Source: Sphingobacterium daejeonense
GTDB taxonomy: Bacteria; Bacteroidota; Bacteroidia; Sphingobacteriales; Sphingobacteriaceae
Length of the DNA: 64,000 nt
NCBI RefSeq assembly: GCF_901472535.1
Contig: NZ_LR590470.1
Coordinates: 2,976,001 to 3,040,000 of the forward strand
Reading direction: 5' to 3'
This document shows positions 1 to 8,873 of this stretch, one piece after another. The translations under genes and the position numbers were made by a program. The notes beneath the pieces are model-generated. The model did no database searches and was not told where the DNA came from. It was given only the letters and a program-made list of their open reading frames with translations. The stretch's first letter is position 1. Each line of letters begins with the position of its first letter.

Positions 1-2012
1 CCGTTGGTGGCGGGAAAAATTCAATTTCAGCATCAGCAATATGAGCAGTTCGCTCACGAAGGATTTTCATGACATCATCTACAGATTCTTTACGTTCATC
101 CCATTGTTTCAGGTTGATCATACCCATACCGTAGGATGCACCAGATACTTCCGTCACGATACTATAACCTGCTAAGATAGATACAGTCTCTACCATATCC
201 AGCTCTCTAGAAATGGCATCCACTTCATTTAGAACTGCTTCAGTACGGTCTACTGTAGCACCCGGCGGCGTAGTTACAGCAACATAGATCATACCCTGAT
301 CTTCAGTTGGAATAAATCCGGAAGGTAGGATTGCTGCGGAACCCCAAGTTGCAATGAACATAATAACTAACCCTAATAAAGTAATTATGCGACGACCTGC
401 AATCTTTGAGAGCAATCCTTTGTACCCTCCAGAAATTCTATCATATACTTTGTTAAAACCTCTAAAGAAGCGGTCCAACAGTCCGTTTCCGGGTTTTTTA
501 TCATGTGGTGAACGAAGGATAATGGCACAAAGTGCTGGTGTCAATGTCAATGCGTTGATACCTGAAATCACAATTGCAGCAGCAAGTGTCAACGAGAACT
601 GTCTATAGAAAATACCCACAGGTCCCGAAAGGAAAGCAACAGGTACAAATACCGCTGACATTACCAACGTAATAGCAATTACTGCCGACCCTACTTCATC
701 CATTGCGGCCAATGTAGCTTCCATAGGAGAAAGATGTTCTTCCTCCATCTTGGCATACACGGCCTCGACGACGACAATACCGTTGTCGACGACAATACCT
801 ATGGCTAAGACGAGTGCGAATAAAGTCAATAGATTGATGGAGAAACCCATCATCTGCATAAAGAATAGCGAACCGATCAAACACACCGGTACGGCAAGGA
901 TTGGAATAATGGTTGCTCTAAAATCCTGAAGGAAAATAAAAACGACCAAAAATACCAAGATAAAGGCTTCCACTAAAGTCACCAATACACTGGAAATAGA
1001 CGCATTCAAGAAACGAGAAACATCATAGCCCATCGTATAGGTCATTCCAGGAGGGAAGGTAGCATCTTTTAATTCTGCCATTCGGTCCTTCACACGTTGG
1101 ATTACTTCCTGAGCATTTGAACCTGGCAGCTGCTTGATCATAATTGAAGCAGAAGGTCTACCATCTGTTTTTGAAACCATCTCATAATCCAAGGATCCAA
1201 ATTCTACATCTGCAATATCTTTTACACGAATAATGGACCCATCAACATTGGCACGGATTGGAATATTTTCATATTCGCTGATCTCTGTAAATTTACCAGG
1301 ATAACGGAGTACATATTGCTGCATGTTGACTGTTTTATCCGAGCTGATCCCTGTCTGACCAGGTGCCGCTTCGATATTCTGTCTACGTAATGCAGTAACT
1401 AATTCCTCTGTGGATATGGAATATGCAGATAATCGATCTGGCTTAACCCAGATACGCATTGCATAATCCTTCATTCCCATGATCTGTGCAAATCCAACTC
1501 CTTCGATACGTTTTAATTCCTTAAGGATGTTGATATCGGTAAAGTTGTATATAAATCTTTCGTCAGCAGTCTCGTCATCTGTATACAAATTCAGATACAT
1601 CAACATACTGTTCACTTCTTTTTCTGTGGTTACACCAGCTTTGATAACTTCTTCAGGTAATTCGTCCAATACGGTTGTTACCCTGTTCTGCACGTTTACC
1701 GCAGCAATATCTGGGTCTGTACCCACTTCAAAGAAGACCTGAATCAACGTGTTACCATTATTGGTAGACACTGAACTCATGTAGGTCATCCCTGCTACCC
1801 CATTAATAGCTTTTTCCAATGGGATAGCTACAGCATTTGTACTTACTTCGGCATTCGCACCAGTATAGTTTGCTGTTACCACGACAGATGGAGGTACGAT
1901 ATCAGGGAACTGGGTGATGGGCAAGGGTGAACAATGCCAAGACACCCAAAAGGGTAATAAAGATCGAGATGACCAATGATAGCACTGGCCTCTTAATAAA
2001 TTTTTCAAACAT
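1..2012 (-). CDS. RND (HAE1) efflux pump inner-membrane subunit, 3' part beyond window, one frameshift
   Basis: Proton-driven inner-membrane subunit of a tripartite drug efflux pump. Starts at the ATG at 2010-2012 (MFEKFIKRP), typical for AcrB/MexB N-termini, and reads about 670 of the usual ~1050 residues before leaving the window at base 1. The first membrane helix, porter domain and TM2-TM6 are visible, with the TM4 motif IGIVVDNGIVVVEAV near residues 404-418. The motif has Asp409-Asn410 where AcrB has two aspartates. A surplus G in the run at 1925-1927 breaks the frame about 30 codons in; deleting one base restores FTLPITQFPDIVPPS. From there the frame is open to the window edge. The adaptor gene lies 17 bases upstream on the same strand. 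Substrates cannot be inferred. Confidence 0.93.
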
Positions 2013-2029
2013 GTATGGCTTCTCCCTCC

Positions 2030-3136
2030 TTAGTTTTTAACCATTTTTGGTTGAATAACCATCCCATCACGAAGTGTTTTAGCACCTTCGTAAACCACCT
2101 TAGAATCTGCTGGCAATCCGTTTTCAACTACATAATAATGTCCAACACGTTGGCCAGATTGAAAAGGAGTCATTTTAACAGTGTCACCTTTTAAGGTATA
2201 TACATATGCTTTATCCTGGATTTCAAAAACTGATTTTTGGTGCACTAACAATAAGTCTCCGGTCTGAACAGGCACACCGATCCTTCCTGTTGCACCGTGT
2301 TTTAATAATCCTTGTGGGTTTTGGAATCTAGCTCTCAAGGATATTGAACCTGTACTTGCTTCAAATCCACTTTCCACGATTTCAGCAATGCCCTTTGTTG
2401 GATAAAGAAATCCATTGGCCAAGATCAATTGCACTTCTTTTTTGAAATTATTCCTGTTGAATGACGAATCAGAAGCAATTCCCAAGTATTCTTGTTCTGA
2501 GATATCAAAGTAAACATTCATATTGTTTATGTCGGCGATGGTAGTCAATAAAGAACCTTCTTCCAACAAAGACCCTTCTTTCAGTTGAATCCTATCAATT
2601 CTTCCATCAAAAGGTGCGCGGATTTGAGTGTTTGCCATACGCGTTCTCGCTTGGTTCAAAACAGCCTCAGCTTCACCGACCTTTGCCCTTGCTGCACGAT
2701 GCTGTACCTTCAACAAATCATATTCTGTAGAACTTACGATATTTTTTTTGAACCAATTTTTGGGTTCTTTCCATTTCCAATTCTACTTTTTTAACTTCTG
2801 CTTCAGCACTGCTTACTGCAGCCTGTGCTTGGGCAAGGTCAGCGCGATATTCATCGGCTACCAAAGAGAACAGGACCTGGCCTTTTTTTACAAAAGCACC
2901 CTCATCGACAAAGATCCTGTCCAAAAAGCCAACTAAACGAGAGCGCAATTCTACGTTTCGTTGGGACTGAATATCTGCGATATATTCTTTGTAGACTACT
3001 GTGTCCAATTGGACCAGATTAGTTACAGGTACGACTTTTGGCGCCTCGGCCGTTGTTTTTTCGTTGCTTGTTGCAGTACAAGACGCAACAAATAGTGCAC
3101 AACCTACTACCGGAAGTAGTATGTTTTGTTTTTCAT
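2030..3136 (-). CDS. RND efflux periplasmic adaptor (membrane fusion protein), lipoprotein, two frameshifts
   Basis: Links the RND pump to an outer-membrane channel. The start chosen is the ATG at 3134-3136: restoring one A to the run at 3129-3133 gives MKKQNILLPVVGCALFVASC, a lipoprotein signal with a Cys at the lipobox, and enters the long frame. A second break lies in the 8-base A run (minus strand) near 2740-2750. Removing one A turns a premature stop into QKNIVSSTEYDLLKVQ and joins the N-terminal half (biotinyl-lipoyl-like and coiled-coil segments) to the beta-barrel C-terminal half (residues like FDGRIDRIQLKEGSLL). Length about 365 residues, normal for the AcrA/MexA family. First gene of a two-gene operon with the pump. 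Confidence 0.9.
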
Positions 3137-3248
3137 AGCAAAAATAAATGTGGTATATAAATAAAATAGAATACAATAGTGTATTTAGCTCAGCTATATG
3201 CATAGCAAAGCCATCACTTCTTGCCTAAGAAGCGTAAAAGCATTTTTT

Positions 3249-3623
3249 TTAGAATGGGCGGTATCTATACAAGAATTGGTAATAGCCAGGGAGGCATATA
3301 GTCTTGGATAGATAAAAAGGATGTTTGATGGTGGTAATTAGCCTTGAGATTCTAGAGATCAACCATGTGAAAACTAAAACTAAGGGCAATAAACCTAGGA
3401 TTAGGGAAAAAATTCGATATTCATCGAAGATAATTTTTGGAAGAGTTTCTGAATTGTCAGTGTGAGTTAGGTCTAGGACATCTTCCAATACTATTTCAAC
3501 TAGTGTTTCATTGGCTACAACAGCCGAGCTTCCGAACAAGTCAAAAGACTTTACCTCCAAGCAAAGAACATTGAGGTAACCGAAGAGTGCCAAGAAATGC
3601 AATAGTCGAAACATACGGCACAA
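3249..3623 (-). CDS. hypothetical membrane protein
   Basis: A 124-codon frame starting MCRMFRLLHFLALFGYL. It has a hydrophobic N-terminus that could be a signal peptide, a polar middle rich in acidic residues, and one clear membrane segment (FSLILGLLPLVLVFTWLI) followed by a basic tail. I recognise no family. It follows ccoS on the same strand with a 54-base gap, the place where cbb3 oxidase structural genes often sit, but it shows no heme-binding or copper-binding pattern. The C-terminus is rich in Tyr and Phe and may be a frameshift artefact, since one-base indels are common in this window. Whether it is expressed is uncertain. Confidence 0.45.
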   Translation of the reverse strand: MCRMFRLLHFLALFGYLNVLCLEVKSFDLFGSSAVVANETLVEIVLEDVLDLTHTDNSETLPKIIFDEYRIFSLILGLLPLVLVFTWLISRISRLITTIKHPFYLSKTICLPGYYQFLYRYRPF

Positions 3624-3677
3624 AGATAAGGAAGCCCTTGTGCAAAAAGGTATTATAAATGTAAAAAAACTGTGATT

Positions 3678-3863
3678 TTAGTTTTTTGAAGCCACTTTTT
3701 CAGAGTTCGGTTCTGGTTCTGATGGTTCGTCGTCAAACAAAATTCTTACAGAAGGTGTATAGGTATCTTCATGTTGTCCATTCTTGCTTGCCCAAAAAAA
3801 GGCCCCCAAAAAGAACAACGCAATGAGTACGCTACAACCGATTAAGAAAAATATGATGTTCAT
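3678..3863 (-). CDS. ccoS: CcoS, cbb3-type cytochrome oxidase assembly protein
   Basis: Small single-span membrane protein needed for maturation of cbb3 cytochrome c oxidase. The 61 residues begin MNIIFFLIGCSVLIALFFLG, one membrane helix at residues 3-25, followed by AFFWASKNGQHEDTYTPS. This matches the CcoS pattern of a helix, a W-x-x-x-x-G-Q-x-D/E-D stretch and a hydrophilic tail containing ILFDDE. It starts 9 bases after the ccoI stop, so the two are probably co-transcribed. Short A and T runs near the end can form a weak stem, but no convincing terminator is seen. Confidence 0.9.
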   Translation of the reverse strand: MNIIFFLIGCSVLIALFFLGAFFWASKNGQHEDTYTPSVRILFDDEPSEPEPNSEKVASKN

Positions 3864-3872
3864 GATATAAAG

Positions 3873-6269
3873 TTAAATTAATTTTCTCCGTTTTGCATAC
3901 CATCGAGTCATTAAACTTGTAAATGATATAATCGTAACGGTACTGATAGGCATTAAAATAGCTGCAAACAAGGGTGACATTGTACCTTGAACTGCAAAGC
4001 TTAATCCTACTATATTATAGAGCAATGAAATAACAAAGGACATTTTAATTACTTTCACTGCATCTTTACTGAATTCAAAGAATTTCGGCAATTTATAAAA
4101 TGCCTCACCATCTAAGATAGCATCACAACCCGGTGAAAAATTATTGATATCGTCGGATACCGCTATTCCCAAATCTGCTTTTCTCAAGGCACCGGCATCA
4201 TTAAGGCCATCACCTAACATACATACTTTTTTACCATGGTTCTGCCAATCAGAAATCCTGTTCAATTTCTCTGATGGCGTTTGGTTAAACAGTAAATATG
4301 CTTTTGGAAGGGAAAATCATTCTCAGCGCATCTGCACGGCGCTCATTGTCACCCGAAATAAGGTGCAAATCATAATCTTCAGATTTTAACTCATTGATTA
4401 CTTCATTCAGTCCAGATCGCCAAGATTGTTCTAAAGTAAAATATCCCTTAAGATTATCATTTATCTTTACATAAACGACAGAACCTTCCAGATCTACTTT
4501 ATCTGTATGGACATAAGAAGCACTACCAACACGAATGCTATAATCCAAATAACGTCCTGACTGTCCTCTACCTACCACTTCTTGATATCCCGAGATAGCT
4601 ATCATATCAACATTTCCCAACCATTTCAGAATTTCTCTGCTCAGCGGGTGGTTTGAATTTCTACATAGGGAGGCCAATAAATTGCGTTCCATAGTATTCA
4701 GGTTACCCTCAAAATACATACTAGAAGCATTTGGCGATGATATGGTTCCAGTTTTATCGAAAACAACTGTATCGATTGCCGCCATCTGTTCAATTGCTGC
4801 AGTATTTTTTATATAGAGTTTATTCTTGTCGAAAATACTCAGTGCTGCAGAAAGTGTAAATGGAGAGCTCAATGCCAAGGCACATGGACAAGCAATAATC
4901 AATACTGCGGTAAATGCCCCCCAGGCCTTGTCTGGATTTCCGCCCATCCACCAAAATGCACAAGCAGAAAATGCTATCAAAAGCAAACCTATGGTGAAAT
5001 ATTTACTGATATAACCTACGAAGGTGTCGAATTTCTTCTCATATTGTTTGAAGCTATCATTGTTCCAAAGTTTTGTCAAATAACTTTGGGAGACAGCTTT
5101 CACTACTTCGAGTTCGATGGCCTCCCCCATTTGTCTACCACCAGCATACACAACTTCACCAAGAACTTTTTCTACAGGTTTACTTTCACCTGTTACAAAG
5201 CTGAAGTCTACCGATGCATTTCCTTTTAATAGAATTGCATCCGCAGGGATGATCTCATTGTTTCTGACCAATATTCTATCGCCAACCTGCAGATCTGCAA
5301 TCTGGGTAGGCTTAGCTGATTCATCTTCCAATACGGTGACTGCAACAGGAAAATAGGAGCGATAATCTCTCTCAAATGAAATATGATAATAAGTTCTCTG
5401 TTGTACATATTTTCCGATCAGGATAAAGAAGACCAAACTACATAAGGTATCCATAAACCCTGCTCCTGTCTGTGAAAGAATTTCATATGCAGATCTAAAA
5501 AACAGCACGAAAATCCCCAGTGCCAACGGCACATCTAGGTTGAGCCTTTTCTGTTTAGACTTAACCAAGCGGATTTAAAATAATCTGATGCACTGTACAG
5601 CAATACCGGCAATCCAAACGCGAGGTTCATATATCCAAAGAAATTGGAATATTGGCGTTCAAATTCTGCCATTCCAAAATACTCAGGAAATGAAATCATC
5701 ATGGAGTTGCCAAAACAGAATCCCGCAACTGTGATTTTAGCGATCAATTTGCTCTGATTGATTTTCTTTCCTTCCTTGACTACATCTTGAAGGGTTATCT
5801 TAGGATCATAGCCAATCTTGTGCAGCAATTCCACCAACTCACGCAAGCTGATTTCATTTTTCTTGAAGGTAATGCTCGCCTGCTTCTTCATAAAATCTAC
5901 CTGAGAGGTTTTAACCCCTGGATGTAATTTATAAAGATGCTCCAATAACCAAATACATGAACTGCAATGAATGGCAGGAACATAAAAAGTTATAATTGCC
6001 AATTCATCATCTTGATAATCTACCAATTTGGCAATAATATTAGGTTCATCAAGGTATGACAGATCTTCTTTTTGAGCTTTTTGAGATTTTCCTGGATGAC
6101 TGTTGTACTTATAATAACTAGCCATATTGTTGTCATTCAGTATCTGATATACTGTCTGGCAACCAAGGCAACAAAAACGGTGGTCTTCCAATATATATGC
6201 AGAATCTTCTACAGGATCACCACAGTGATAACAAGAAGTTTTTAATTGTAATTCCCCTTTTGTTGACAT
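3873..6269 (-). CDS. ccoI: CcoI, P1B-type copper-transporting ATPase for cbb3 oxidase, two frameshifts
   Basis: Copper ATPase of the CcoI/FixI type that supplies copper for cbb3 oxidase assembly. Visible in order: an N-terminal cysteine cluster (C13xxC16, C33-C34xxC37), a heavy-metal-associated domain with H-C102-SS-C105, membrane helices, the TGES phosphatase motif (VTGESKPVEK), the CPC metal site (IACPCALALSSP), DKTGT phosphorylation motif and GDGLNDAGAL hinge motif. Two one-base errors split the frame. One T is missing in the run 5554-5556 and one is surplus in 4302-4305; repair gives AWLSLKQKRLNLDVP and PSKAYLLFNQTPSEKLNRI. Repaired length about 800 residues is normal. Lies 11 bases after hemN and 9 bases before ccoS. 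Confidence 0.95.
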
Positions 6270-6280
6270 GTTATATGGAA

Positions 6281-7645
6281 TTAAATTGCTTGACTAAATA
6301 AGTTTTCTCTTTCTTTTGTTTGTTGCAGTCTCTCATCAAAAGCCATACAAACATTTCTTAAGAATGACTTCCCTATTTCAGTGATTTGAATTATATTTTC
6401 ATTAGCTTCTACCAATTGGTCATTTATTAAAGGTACTAAACGATCCATAATCTTTTCATTCAATTCGAACCCTTCTTTTAAAACAACCTTTCCTCTACAC
6501 ATCATATCCAGGATATATTGCCTTAACACAATATCTTCGTCATTCAATATATGCCCTTTCACTACTGGGAGTATACCCTTACCGATCAGCTCATGATATT
6601 CCTCTACTGTTTTTACATTCTGTGCAAAGGCAGTCCATGCATCTGAAATGGAAGATACTCCCAAGCCTATCAATAATGGAGTATAACGATCTGCATAGCC
6701 CATGAAATTCCGGTGCAGCGTACCATCCATCGAAGCTAAGTAAAGAGCATCGTCTGTTTTGGCAAAGTGATCCATACCTACATCTTTGTAACCGCAGTCC
6801 TGAATCATTTGTTTTCCTAATTTATATAGGTTTAACTTTTCTTCGCCTACTGGAAGGTCGTGTTCGGTAAATCTTCTTTGACCAGGTTTAATCCAAGGCA
6901 CATGTGCATAGCTGTAAAATGAAATCCGATCTGGATTTAATTCCATTGATTTTTCGATGGTCATCCTTACAGATTCAGCTGTTTGTAATGGCAATCCATA
7001 TATAAGGTCAAAGTTAATGGATTCATAGCCCAATCCCCTAGCATCCTCCATCACACGGGCGACATCATCAACAGTCTGGTGCCTGTTGATAATGAATTGC
7101 ACTCTTTCATCAAAATCTTGAATCCCTAAGCTTAATCTTTTGAATCCTAAATCAAATAAAGTTTTTAAATGTTCGTATGTAGTATTAGCTGGGTGGGCTT
7201 CAAAAGAAAATGACGCGCCTTCAGTTTTTTCATTTCCATCCAATAAACCGGAGATCAAGCGATGTAAATTCTCTGCTGTAAAAAAAGTTGGTGTACCTCC
7301 ACCTAAGTGGATTTCGGCGATCTTCAATTTTTCTTCCTTCAGGATCTCCTTATACATCTGCCATTCTTTCAATAGCGATGTAATATAAGGATCCTCTACC
7401 TGATGGTTTTTAGTAATTCGGGTATTACATCCACAATAGGTACATAAACTTTCGCAATATGGGAGGTGCACGTAAATGCTGATTCCTTGATCTTTAGATT
7501 TAGAAAAGTTCAAGGCAACCCTCTCTGTCCAATCATTGACATTGAAGAGTTCATTTTCCCAAAAAGGTACAGTTGGATAACTGGTATAGCGTGGTGCCGC
7601 TACATTATATTTGTTGATCAGTTTGTTTAGAGTCTCCGTTTCCAT
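6281..7645 (-). CDS. hemN: oxygen-independent coproporphyrinogen III dehydrogenase
   Basis: Radical SAM enzyme of heme synthesis that converts coproporphyrinogen III to protoporphyrinogen IX without oxygen. 454 residues, the usual HemN length, starting METETLNKLINKYNVAAPRYTSYP. The SAM cluster motif is C64xxxC68xxC71xC73 (PYCESLCTYCGCNT), followed by the glycine-rich HLGGGTP strand and the HemN C-terminal domain. The uninterrupted frame contrasts with many neighbours. Its position between ccoI and the small gene upstream suggests one transcription unit for low-oxygen respiration, presumably driven by the FNR/CRP-like site near 8143. Confidence 0.96.
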   Translation of the reverse strand: METETLNKLINKYNVAAPRYTSYPTVPFWENELFNVNDWTERVALNFSKSKDQGISIYVHLPYCESLCTYCGCNTRITKNHQVEDPYITSLLKEWQMYKEILKEEKLKIAEIHLGGGTPTFFTAENLHRLISGLLDGNEKTEGASFSFEAHPANTTYEHLKTLFDLGFKRLSLGIQDFDERVQFIINRHQTVDDVARVMEDARGLGYESINFDLIYGLPLQTAESVRMTIEKSMELNPDRISFYSYAHVPWIKPGQRRFTEHDLPVGEEKLNLYKLGKQMIQDCGYKDVGMDHFAKTDDALYLASMDGTLHRNFMGYADRYTPLLIGLGVSSISDAWTAFAQNVKTVEEYHELIGKGILPVVKGHILNDEDIVLRQYILDMMCRGKVVLKEGFELNEKIMDRLVPLINDQLVEANENIIQITEIGKSFLRNVCMAFDERLQQTKERENLFSQAI

Positions 7646-7651
7646 ATTGTC

Positions 7652-8065
7652 TTAAATTAACCTTGTTTTTGCAATCCATTCTACATTGGCAAGCTTCCCC
7701 TGCACAGCCTCCCACCATCCATTGTGTGAGTTCATGATAGTCTGCTTGGCTACACCTTGCAAAGAAGTTTCGAATGGGACATTTGCAACATGTATTTTCA
7801 ATTCTCCGGCATAATCTAGGTCAATATGTTCAGTGGATCTTGAACGGGTTACGATATTTCGTATACCAATATTGAAGAGTTCAAATAACATTACTCTATC
7901 CAGCACATCCCGGTCGGAAATAATCACAGCTTCCTTTCCAATCGCATAATGCATCGTGCTAAAATTCAACTCGTTAGATATCAGAGTTAAATCATGAACC
8001 TTCCCATTAGCCTTGGCGAGGTGCTCCTTCTCCGGACCCAAAATGTTGTATGCAATCACTCTCAT
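7652..8065 (-). CDS. stand-alone protein like the N-terminal domain of D-2-hydroxyacid (lactate) dehydrogenase
   Basis: A 137-residue protein from the ATG at 8063-8065 (MRVIAYNILGPEKEHLAKAN). An upstream in-frame ATG at 8134 would add 23 unlikely residues. The order of strands and the stretch RNIVTRSRSTEHIDLDYAGEL followed by KIHVANVP resemble the discontinuous substrate domain of D-lactate dehydrogenases, where the equivalent reads like IALRSAGYDNVDL. The Gly-rich NAD-binding Rossmann domain and the catalytic Arg, Glu and His contributed by the rest of the enzyme are absent, so dehydrogenase activity is unlikely. Only 6 bases separate it from hemN. It may be a sensor or regulatory relic; that role is inference. 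Confidence 0.7.
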   Translation of the reverse strand: MRVIAYNILGPEKEHLAKANGKVHDLTLISNELNFSTMHYAIGKEAVIISDRDVLDRVMLFELFNIGIRNIVTRSRSTEHIDLDYAGELKIHVANVPFETSLQGVAKQTIMNSHNGWWEAVQGKLANVEWIAKTRLI

Positions 8066-8090
8066 CCCTAAGTAAAGTAGTTTATAATCC

Positions 8091-8098
8091 CAAAAGTA
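8091..8098 (-). promoter_or_regulatory. -7 promoter box (TACTTTTG) for the hemN-ccoI-ccoS unit
   Basis: On the minus strand TACTTTTG fits the Bacteroidota -7 consensus TAnnTTTG and lies about 25 bases upstream of the chosen ATG at 8065. No TTG is found at the usual -33 spacing. A weak -33 would fit a promoter that depends on an activator, and a suitable palindrome lies further upstream. Confidence 0.5.
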
Positions 8099-8142
8099 GA
8101 GTATAAATGGTGGGTAATGAATGAACTGCATCATGGCAGAAA

Positions 8143-8156
8143 GTGATATAAATCAC
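8143..8156. promoter_or_regulatory. FNR/CRP-type palindromic operator
   Basis: GTGAT-ATAA-ATCAC is a perfect 5-4-5 inverted repeat that resembles both the FNR box (TTGAT-N4-ATCAA) and the CRP core (GTGA-N6-TCAC). Its centre is about 61-62 bases upstream of the start expected from the -7 box at 8091-8098, the spacing of a class I activation site. The downstream genes serve low-oxygen respiration, and a receiver-CRP response regulator is encoded at 14498-15559. Confidence 0.6.
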
Positions 8157-8189
8157 GTTGGGAAGAGATTAGCAAGATGGGTTTGCCAT

Positions 8190-8226
8190 CCATGGCAGAG
8201 GTGCAGTTACTTTTGAGGCGCAGAAG
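8190..8226. repeat. 37-base direct repeat, copy 1
   Basis: Begins CCATGGCAGAGGTGCAGTTA and matches 8343-8379 at all but one base. The mismatch (CAGAAG here, CAAAAG in copy 2) destroys the hairpin that copy 2 can form. Confidence 0.85.
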
Positions 8227-8232
8227 GACGCC

Positions 8233-8256
8233 ATGGTTGGTGTCCCCACCAACCAT
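8233..8256. repeat. hairpin, 10-base perfect arms
   Basis: ATGGTTGGTG (8233-8242) and CACCAACCAT (8247-8256) are exact complements around a 4-base loop, TCCC (GGGA on the minus strand). Compare 8505-8528, which has the same stem with a compensated base-pair change. Confidence 0.85.
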
Positions 8257-8342
8257 CTTCAGCTAAGTGTGCTCAAGTTTTTAGCGTTAGGCAATGCGCT
8301 GGAAAGTCCTAATCTAATTAACACAAATTACTATTAGCCATT

Positions 8343-8383
8343 CCATGGCAGAGGTGCAGTTACTTTTGAGGCGCAAAAGTAAC
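8343..8383. repeat. 37-base direct repeat, copy 2, with hairpin
   Basis: Second copy of the repeat at 8190-8226. Its end forms a perfect hairpin: GTTACTTTTG (8359-8368) pairs with CAAAAGTAAC (8374-8383) around a 5-base loop. Confidence 0.85.
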
Positions 8384-8471
8384 CAAAACGCTTGCTCATT
8401 TAAGGTGGCTTGTCGCGCAATTCCAACGCTCATGGACAAAATGCCTTATTGCCGAGGATGCCGTTCTAATA

Positions 8472-8496
8472 AATTATCTCTTTGGAGGAGATAATT
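8472..8496. repeat. hairpin, 9-base perfect arms
   Basis: AATTATCTC (8472-8480) and GAGATAATT (8488-8496) are exact complements with a 7-base loop. It lies 8 bases before the next hairpin. Confidence 0.8.
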
Positions 8497-8504
8497 GATT
8501 TTCA

Positions 8505-8528
8505 GTGGCTGGTGGAGACACCAGCCAC
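8505..8528. repeat. hairpin, 10-base perfect arms, GAGA loop
   Basis: GTGGCTGGTG (8505-8514) and CACCAGCCAC (8519-8528) pair perfectly around GAGA, a GNRA-type tetraloop. The core GG(T/C)TGGTG...CACCA(A/G)CC is shared with 8233-8256. Confidence 0.85.
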
Positions 8529-8537
8529 GGCGAAAGG

Positions 8538-8645
8538 GCAAGGCCACCCCTCAAATGCCGCGGCATTTTATCCATTCTTCCGCCACTGGAAATGAGCGGA
8601 AGTCGGCTTTGAATTATCATCGACTCTTAGGCTAGGTGGCCTTGC
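8538..8645. repeat. long-range inverted repeat enclosing smaller palindromes
   Basis: GCAAGGCCACC (8538-8548) is the exact complement of GGTGGCCTTGC (8635-8645). Inside lie the 12-base palindrome ATGCCGCGGCAT (8555-8566) and the hairpin arms CTTCCGC (8577-8583) and GCGGAAG (8596-8602). The nested arrangement suggests a folded RNA or a palindromic DNA element. Confidence 0.75.
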
Positions 8646-8834
8646 CTTCGGCTGAGGGGAGACATGCCTTCGGATGGACTTGTGCGTTAGCCTGCGCTTC
8701 GGCTCCGCTCAGCGACCGGCTTCCGGCTTCGTTAAGAGATCGGTGTCTAAAATGTGTAAGTGTTTAAAGTTTAGGTCTGGCGGTGTTTGAAACTATATAG
8801 TCGTCTAAATACTAAATACTCTCTACTAAATACT

Positions 8835-8868
8835 AAAAAAGCTGCTTGGGAAACCAAGCAGCTTTTTT
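8835..8868. terminator. bidirectional rho-independent terminator after clpC
   Basis: GCTGCTTGG (8841-8849) pairs with CCAAGCAGC (8854-8862) around GAAA. Six A's before and six T's after the stem give a U-tract in either direction. It lies just past the clpC stop on the minus strand. Confidence 0.92.
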
Positions 8869-8873
8869 AAATT

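Larger units (their letters stand above)
8157..8873. other. palindrome-rich intergenic region without recognisable genes
   Basis: About 700 bases between two minus-strand genes. No tRNA and no protein family is recognised. It is richer in G and C than most intergenic DNA in the window and contains two near-identical 37-base copies, at least six inverted repeats between 8233 and 8645 and a terminator at its end. Between 8646 and 8800 I see only a G/C-rich stretch with short CGGCTT repeats. Confidence 0.6.

Noticed and set aside
354-608. Plus-strand open frames inside the first RND gene
   Set aside because: They are antisense shadows of a clearly coding minus-strand gene and match no family.
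2740-2750. Eight-A run in the adaptor gene considered as a phase-variation switch
   Set aside because: The same kind of one-base change occurs in essential genes throughout the window, so a sequencing error is a simpler explanation.
8157-8873. tRNA or small rRNA gene in the palindrome-rich gap
   Set aside because: No cloverleaf with a T-loop consensus and no rRNA-like stretch was found.
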